Shown: one piece after another, positions 13,501 to 22,500 of the stretch
Numbering within the stretch: position 1 is the stretch's first letter
Layout of the letters: each line of letters starts with the position of its first letter
DNA from: Strigops habroptila
Lineage: Eukaryota; Chordata; Aves; Psittaciformes; Psittacidae
Direction of reading: 5' to 3'
Length of the DNA stretch: 64,000 nucleotides
Assembly (NCBI RefSeq): GCF_004027225.2
Contig: NC_044282.2
Location: 74,906,287 to 74,970,286, forward strand
Made by a program: the position numbers and the translations under genes
The notes under the pieces: generated by a model
What the model was told of the DNA's origin: nothing
The model's database searches: none
What the model saw: the letters and a program-made list of their open reading frames with translations, nothing else

Positions 13501-16500
13501 TTTACAAAAACGTCCGGGAGAGAATAGGAAGGTCAGTGTCCTTCTGCAGCTCTTGGGGTTTTAACTCCTTGTTTTATTTGGGTAATTCAGTATCTAAATA
13601 ATTACACTGAAATGCATTAATACTGGTCATAGAAATTAGATCATTTATTAACAGACTTACTTCAGAAACTTCAGGTGACCTCTCTGGTTTTGTCTTTTTT
13701 TTGTATATGGCCTGTTATGTCTATATGCATGATATTGTTAAAGCTTGTAAAAACCCCAACATACAACCAACCATTTCCCCCTCAACCCCACCAAATAAAC
13801 TCAGAAAACACCACCACAACCCAAATTTCCTGTGTCTAATCTCTAATAAACCATAAATATACAGGGGATCCTTTAGAGAGCACTTTAGTGACTTAAAAGC
13901 TAAAGGGAGGAAATGGGGGTTGTAGCTTAGTGATTGTCTAACCCTGCTTGATTCAAATATCTAAATAGATCTCATATCTATTAAATGTTATTTAAAACAT
14001 TTGGCTTTAAATAACTTTGAAGTGAAAACAAGATTTTCTGTAAGTATAAGTCTTCACATTTCAACAACTTGATCTCAGCTCACTTTTGGCCATGTTCTAT
14101 AGACAGCAGTTGTGCTAACTGTATGTTCTTGCTTGCTTTGGCTTTTCAGTGTTTTGACCTACATATTCATGATAGATGTTTCCTTGCCAAATACTGCTGC
14201 AACTAAATCTCCTCGTGTCCATGAATTTACTACCCGGATACTTGAAAATCTTAAACCCCTCATGGAAGCAGATGAAGAAATTCAGAATCACGTTATGGAA
14301 GAGAATGGAATTGGTGAACAAGATGAGCGAACTCAGGGCATTAAACTCTTGAAAACCAGTGAGTTGCTTTAATGAGGTGAAGAAATGGGGGTATTATAAG
14401 ACATGGCTGAGGTCTGCAAATCATAGAGGTGCAGTACACAACTCCTTTCAGATCTGTGCTTCAATGAGGTATCTGTAGTTTAAGGGTTAGGGTTTATAAA
14501 GTCACCTTTAGAGGGTCAAACTTGACTACTGATATAGGCCCACTTTAATGTGTGAAAATCTCACAGGCAGATCTTGCAGTCAATATATATATACCTTGGT
14601 TTGGGAATTATTAGTATTTTTATGTTAATCAGTGATTATTTCTCTATATAAAAACAGTTCTGAAGTGGCTGATGGCAAGTGCAGGACGGTCCTTCTCTAC
14701 AGCTGTCACAGAGCAGCTCCAGCTCTTACCCTTGTTTTTCAAGGTATGTGCTTTAATTGCTCCTTTATTAGTCATGCTTGATTAAAAACAGATTCTGTAT
14801 ATACAAGAAAGTTATAAGGGACTTTATAAATAAAAAGAGAACCTAAAATGGTAATAAAAAACATCCTTATCAAAAAGGCCTCAGTGTTTTTTATGCTTCT
14901 GTACGTTTACAGCTGTTTATTGACCCTGTGAAATGGTTTCCTGACAATGATTTGTAGATGAATGCCCTGTACATGTGTAACTTGGGGGGCAAGTGTTTAA
15001 TTCATGAGTGTATGTTGCTTCTATTCTGATACTTAGCTCTTAGTTGTTTTCTTTTGTTCCATGATTATACGGTGGTACTTCTCTTGCTTTTCCTGGCACC
15101 TCTAATCCTTGTATTCTTTTATAAAGCCGGGTCATTCAGTGCTATATATCCGAAATAATAGGTATTTGCATGCTCCAGATCATATCTCTGTCTTCATATA
15201 AACATCAATTATCCAACAATAATGTATGTGACCACAAGATAAAGGTCTACTTACGTGAAAGTGAACTTGAAATACAGATAAGGCTTCCTCTCGGTTTTGC
15301 ACTTACATCTAAAATTATTAAATCAAATTGGATTTGATACCAAAAAGAATTGCAATGGGGAACCAAAGTCTTAACAGCACCCGTTTACTCCTCTGTAACA
15401 GCTTCAGTCTAGCCACGCTGTTCAGATAAGTAATATGTAGTGAAAGGAACAAGGATCTCTTGATTCCGTTAATTTTTTTCCACAGCTTATTGCTGAGAAT
15501 ATTTTAATGTTATATTGATTGTTTTTCCTAGTTAACTCTTCAGCACTGTATTGATTGTGTTCTTCCTCGACAACAGCCCTTTCATGACATGGAACTTGCT
15601 TTCAGGGTTTTGCTGTTAGCAGTGCTTATTCACTAACACTAACCTGTCATTTCTTGCCCCCTCTCATCTTGGCCTATAGATTGCACCGGTAGAAAACGAC
15701 AATAGCTATGATGAGCTCAAAAGAGATGCTAAGATGTGTTTGTCGTTAATGTCTCAGGGTTTGCTGTATCCTCAGCAAGTGCCTTTGGTACTTCAGGTGC
15801 TAAAACAAGTGAGTATGGTCTAGGGAGCTTAAAGCTTCTTGTTATCTGATGCATGCTCTTCTCTTATTTTTTTAATATTATAGAGTCACAGAATCCCTGG
15901 TTTGTGTTGAAGGGATCTTAAAGCTCCTCCAGCTCCAAGCCCCTGCCATGGGCAGGGACACCTTCCACTAGAGCAGGTTGCTCCAAGCCCCTGTGTCCAA
16001 CCTGGCCTTGAACACTGCCAGGGATGGGGCAGCCACAGCTTCTCTGGGCACCCTGGGCTAGTGCCTCAGCACCCTCACAGTAAAGAACTTCTTCCTTACA
16101 TCCAACCTAAATCTCCCCTGTTTAAGTTTAAACCCATCACCCCTTGGCCTCACTTCAGTCTCATATGAAAAGCTGCCCTTGAATCTCTGCCTTTTTATAG
16201 TTTACAGTGTATTTATCAACTGCTGCTGCTTCCTGAAAAACAACACAAATGAAACTCCCTCTTGAATCCAGCGGTTCATTCTTTGTCATGCAAGAAATGC
16301 TTTTTTTCATTCAAGGCTGATCTATTGTAGTAAAACTCCCTATTGCAAAGTGTTGGTGTAAGCTGTGCACACAGCCAGACCAGGAACTGCAGTGTTGCAA
16401 TCCAGCTGCGCCCATGCCTGAGGCTTCCAATAATTTGGACTTCCATAAGCACGTGGAGATCAAAGTAAAGGAACTTGAAGAAAATTTGCTTTCCAAATCC

Positions 16501-19500
16501 ATTGTGTAAGATATATGTCCTCGAGCAGCACGGAGTGTCTCGTTTATTTATATGTGCCTTATGACTGATATTGGGAATGAATCAAAGGGAGAAACTTGCC
16601 TACTTTGTCTGTTATAGCATTAGGTGTCTGTTAAATAATGGTGTGCTTTGGAAGTGAAGCCTGTGTAAGTTATTGTCTAAACAATAATTGCACCTTTGGA
16701 AATTAAAGTGTTTGAAACAAGAATATCTGAATAAGGGAAGATGTTGGCAACTGTCCCTAAAAGCTTTTTCTTAAATGTTATTAGCTTTACATCAAGTAGC
16801 TGATGCTTTAGCATTCTCACTTTCTTATCCTTACTTGTATTTGCAGACAGCAAGAAGCAATTCTTGGCATGCTAGGTATACCGTGCTAACCTACCTCCAG
16901 ACCATGGTGTTCTACAACCTCTTCATCTTTCTCAACAACGAAGAAGCAGTCAATGACATTAGATGGCTGGTTATAAAGCTCCTGGAGGATGAACAGCTTG
17001 AGGCAAGTGATACCTCTTCTGAAATGCTTTGTTTCACATCACTGGTTTCTTGCTCTTGTCAGGTTTATGAAAAAGCCACTGGCTATAAATGAACACAGCA
17101 AGTATTTCTAGCTCAGCATTCCTCCTGTTTTGAAAATTTAACTGGCTTTACAGGATTTATTCCTTTCATATTCCATTTTCCCTTTAATATTCCAGGAAAA
17201 CGGCTGTGTAGAAAATATTTCATTAGTGAGTTTTAAAAGTTCCATTGTTCCTACTTTTTCAACAGAATGGAACATTGCTTTGTTTCATTCTTGGTTTAAG
17301 AACAGCTGAAATAAGGATGTTGTCATTTTCCTATGAATATTATGGATATGGGTAGAAAATTCAACTTCCAGCAAAGTAAAATGCCTTCCTGTGTGAATAC
17401 TATATAAAACCACTATTTATTACTCTGTACATCTGTTTCCCATTTAATCATATCAGCTTATTACTGACAAAAATACTTCCAGCTCACTAAGGAAGTATTT
17501 CTTTAGTTACTAGTAGATTTTCGTTAGGTTTGTGCAAGAAGCATGTGTCATGGGACAGAATTTGTCTGGCAGATGCTGTTGCTGATGGTGTTAGGTGATT
17601 CAGAAAGATGATAGTTTGCTAGCTTACTTGTCAGTCTGACAAGTTTCGTGCATCTCTTGAGCTTGTGATGCTTCACTATATACAAATGGAAGGAGAGAAA
17701 ATCCAAAATCTTGGCTATGGTGCACACATAGAATCATAGAACAGTTAGGGTTGGAAAGGACCTTAAGATCATCTAGTTCCAACCCCCTGCCATGGGCAGG
17801 GACACCTTGCACTAAACCATGTCACCCAAGGCTGTGTCCAACCTGGCCTTGAACACCGCCAGGGATGGAGCATTCACAACTTCCTTGGGCAACCCATTCC
17901 AGTGCTTCACCACCCTCACTGTAAAGAACTTCTTCCTTATATCTAATCTAAATTTTCCCCATTTAGGTTTGAAGCCATTACCCCTTGTCCTACCACTACA
18001 GTCCCTAAGGAAGAGTCCCTCCCCAGCATCCTTATAGACCCCCTTCAGACACTGGAAGCTGCTCTGAGGTCTCCACTCAGCCTTCTCTTCTCCAGGCTGA
18101 ACAGCCCCAACTTATGCTGTTGGAGATCCGTGTACGAACACACAGGGTGCTCTTAGAAGTGCTGTCAGGATCATAAGCTTGTTCTCAGAGGGGGAAAAAA
18201 GGGTTCTTGATGTGAAGCATTGGATCTTGTTTGTCAGGGTGCGGGAACATCACACAGGTATTTTATTCTGTATCTCTCATTCACAGAACTGAAGGCTTGT
18301 ATTAAATGATGTGAATTTGAGTGTCTTTGATCACATTCAAACACAGCGAAGGATCTTTAGTAGTAACCTCCAGCCTGTTCCATTTCCCATGCACCATCAT
18401 TTTCAGTGGTTTTGGTGCTGCTGGCAGATATCAATGAATTCCTCCTTTTGTGTGCTGGGATGCTTGTTTCTTTCTAGAAGAAAGAGAAGATGCTGAAATG
18501 GGATACCCTTCTGACAAAACAAAGATCCTGGTTTAGGTCTTCCTGAAGCTGCATGTAAAACACTAGTTACACCTGAGATGTGAAGCTTCCAATTCACTTC
18601 CAAGTGAATTGGAAATAATTTGAATAGATAAAATAAAACTTGTGGCTTAAAAAGTTTGACATTACACTCTCTAGAAGTGCGTGTAATACTTAAAGAACTT
18701 AAAGACTACTCACCATTTCAGTCTTCAGATGATCTCTCCTGTCTTTCATGTCACTGCGTGTGGAATTCAACAGCTCCCAATCCTAGATGAGTTGTTTCCC
18801 ACACACCCCCCTGAACACGTGCCTCATCTTCTCACATAATGCTGAAATACACCTTTTGTTCACTTCAGTACAATTCATCCAGTCATTTTAAAGATACAAA
18901 ATCATTCCTCTGCACTACAGAGATGCAAATCAGAAAAGCTCCTCTGTGTTTATGACCACGTACGATCATGGTGTTACCATGGAAGCTTTCACTTTGCTTT
19001 GAAGAGCTATCTTGTTCTTTCTTAATAATAATTGGCAAAATGCAGTGTCTTGTGGAGTAATTCCTATGTGTTTTTAAGGTTGTATTTTTAAGATGAGAAT
19101 CCTGTGCTGTAACTAGTGTTTGGTGTCTTTGCCCTGTAGAATTTTGGTTCTTGGATTGAAAGATTTGGAGTTACAGTTGAACTGATAGCCTAGTTAATGC
19201 GAAGGAGTCTTTCTCACTGTTTTCTCAGGCATAATTTGATCTAGGAAGATCTCTGGGCAGGTGTTTCATAGCTTTATATTTTCCTAAATCAGTGTATGGA
19301 ATACACAGCACTTGATAACTGCATTTCGTATTAGGCTGCACTGCTACAGGAATGTTTTCTCTTTGTATAAGCAACCATTGCAAGTATTACAGTTAGGTTC
19401 TGCTTGTGCTGTGGAGTGGGTTCCAATACTGCTACAGCTTTGTAGACCTTGGTCAGTCAATTCTGACCAAAAAAACCCAAAGCAAAACCCATATTTGATT

Positions 19501-22500
19501 GGAACAGTATTCCTCTGCTCCTGCTCTGCAAATGTTATATTCTACAAGTCACCGTGTGAGTATGATGCTCTCTGAGTTACTCTGTGTCAGGTCTGATGAG
19601 TGATAAGCTGCCTCATGACTTCCAAGGCTTTGCTCCTAGGTGCTCCTGCAGCAAAGTGTTCCTCTTAGTTAGATGATTAATTTAGAAAGGGAAGTGGTTT
19701 TAATACAGCGACTAGTGATGTAAATGAGCACAGTTCACTGGGGAGCTTGCTCACTTCCCAGCCAAGCTCCTTTCTATTCCAGGGTCTTGCATTAGCACAT
19801 CATGTTTCATTAAATAGCTCCAATCTTCAGAGACTCACAAATTGCTGATAAACAACACTGGCAGCATTTCACGTTGTACTTCTTCATGCTGTTAACAAAG
19901 TAGCTCACGTTTGAATAATGCGCTGTAGAGATTTCACTGGCATGAAGTGAAGTCTCAAGAGCTCATTGTTAACTTCTGACATTTAATTACTGCAGCACTT
20001 GCAGCTCTGCTTACTGCTTTGTGGAAGTTCAGAACACGATGTTCAAGGATATAATTTATTATAATCTGCTGTGTTGGATTCAGAGCGTTGGTAGGTGGTT
20101 GTGCTCCAGACAGACAAATGTTCTCTTCACAGTTACCTGTAACAGTATGTACTTACCAAAAAGTCAGCTGTCAGTGTTTCAGCACAAGACAGCTTGGTTT
20201 CCAGGTGTGTAAATGTTGGGTGGTTTTTGTCAGCCTGTAACTATTCAAAGTAGAAGTGAGCTTTGGAGAGATTCCAGTTTAAATATGATCTTATAGTCCA
20301 ATAACTTTATGGGTTTAGGATATTGGAGTGGATGAGATAAATTAGTAATACTGATGGGTTGTTCTTGCTTTTAAAAGCAAGTTGTCTCTACTTGTAATCC
20401 ATTAGCACTGTGTTATGGCTGCTTTAAAAGGAATGGGAAAGGAGATCTGTGTTTTGAATGGTTTGGCCATTAGATGAAAACTTAGTGTTGTTCTTTGGGG
20501 TTTCTGTCCTACCAAAGAGATGATTTTGGGTTCAAACTTGAACAGGGGAGACTGAGATGAGCTCTGAGGCAGAAGCTCTTCCCTGTGAGGGTGCTGAGGC
20601 GCTGGCACAGACTTTTCCCAGAGAAGCTGTGGCTGCCCCATCCCTGGCAGTGTTCAAGGCCAGGTTGGACACAGGGGCTTGGAGCAACCTGCTCTAGTGG
20701 AAGGTGTCCCTGCCCGTGGCAGGAGGTTGGAGCTGGAGGAGCTTTAAGGTCCCTTCCAACCCAAACCAGTCTGGGATCCTATTTTTTTCAGCCTGGAATT
20801 CTGTAATTCATGTAGTGAAAAGAACTGGTACTCAGGACAACAAAGTGAATAATGCTGGTGTGTTAATAATGTGTCTATAATGAGCTATAGAACTGAACTG
20901 TTGACCATAAAGCACTGAAATTACTTGTCATTGCTTAGTAATCCAGCATCTGTTGTGTCTCCAAGAATTCTCATGCTATGGGTAGAACAGAATGAGCTTT
21001 GTCTCATGAACCTTCTACCTTCTCCTGGAAAAACTCCTTTTCTTAATTATAATGTCTCCACATACGTTTGAGGGGGGGAAACTTAAATGTTTTTACATAA
21101 ATTATACTTTTTTTTCTTGGTAAAACTAATGTTAATACAGAGACTATTACAGATCTTGTAATGTAGGTTGATTATTTGGGGTGGTGCATCTTGTTCTCAT
21201 TCAAAAGTCTGCTTTTTAAACTTCCTAAAGCTTAATCTTGTCTATGATATGTCTGGACTGTGGAGTTCAGTTACATTATTTGCTTGAGTAGTAGGTCACT
21301 TAATGACAACTGATATGAAGGTAGTAGTTGTGTATTACTATGTAACTATGTTTATTAATTTGCAAAGAGCCATATAGTAAACTAGTAGGAGTTTTTGATC
21401 TAGGAAGTAACAGGATAATATTTTAAAGGCTTTTCTTGGGCAGAGTTTGATAACTTGGCCTGGCTGGATGTGCTTAAAGGATAGCAACAGCATAAATACC
21501 TGTTTCTTGCCGTGCTTGTGTGCTTAGTAATTGAGGTATGTGCTCTCTCTGCTCGCAGGTGAGGGAGATGGCTGCTACCACGCTTAGTGGCCTGCTGCAG
21601 TGCAACTTCCTCACCATGGATGGGCCCATGCAGACCCACTTTGAACAGCTCTGCAAGATGAGGCTCCCGAAGAAGCGCAAGCGAGACCTGGGCTCCGTGG
21701 TGGATACGATTCCTTCTGGTGGTAAGGGAATGGCTTCCACTAAAACCATGCATGTGGGTAGCAGGGTAGGAGTAAGTATTCTGTGCTACACTTACATGCT
21801 TATTCTGCAAGTGCCGCGGATGGAATAGGATTTGTCCTGTGGTTAAGCAGTATTTAGCAAACTAACATACACCCAGAGAAACATACTCCTGTTGCCCAAA
21901 TGTTTTGTCTTCCTGAGCATTCATAAACCATAATGGCAAATCACTTGTCCTCAGGTAACTTTTGTCTAGTTCTGTGTATGTAGTGCAGAGACTAATCCTT
22001 GTGAAGTGTTTAGGAAACTGGATTTACAGCATAAATGATGAATGAGAATACTACCAAAAAGCAATTAATGTTCTTTTATGATGTATTCCTCTGTTAAACC
22101 AATTCATTGCTTTCCAGAATTAACACTAAAGAGATTTCTCCATCTCCCCTGTGCACAGTTCACATAGTTAAGAATGCAGGTGATGAGGGATAGCTGTTTC
22201 CTCAGTCAATAAACTTCCTCAGCTGCCTCATCATTTCACTCCTTACCCACTTTACCTTCTGTTTGTTAGCAGTGGGGGGGTCTATTCTAAGAAAACCCAC
22301 CAAACACACAAAAAACCCACCTTAGTTAACCTTAGTTAGGAGCTTTGGCCCCTGACCAAACACTTAATGCATCTGAGTCATATTCATTTGACCCAGAAGG
22401 ACTTGGTTTGCCTGTTGTCAAATAGGTCCAATATTTGAGAAAACGTTCAGAATGCAGAAACAGGGTACAGTGCAGATGTAATTCATGAGCTATTTATAAT

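Larger units (their letters stand above)
17003..21558 (+). other. Large PSME4 GC-AG intron
   Basis: This 4.6-kb intron is the largest recognised PSME4 intron in the window. It starts GCAAGT and ends cgcag. It contains two CR1 copies of opposite orientation and a 28-bp hairpin, listed separately. I see no coding exon in it. Confidence 0.85.

Noticed and set aside
13749-13825. A/C-rich stretch
   Set aside because: Simple compositional bias without a repeat unit.
14479-14493. gggttaggg, a telomere-like motif
   Set aside because: Only about one and a half TTAGGG units, too short for an interstitial telomeric repeat.
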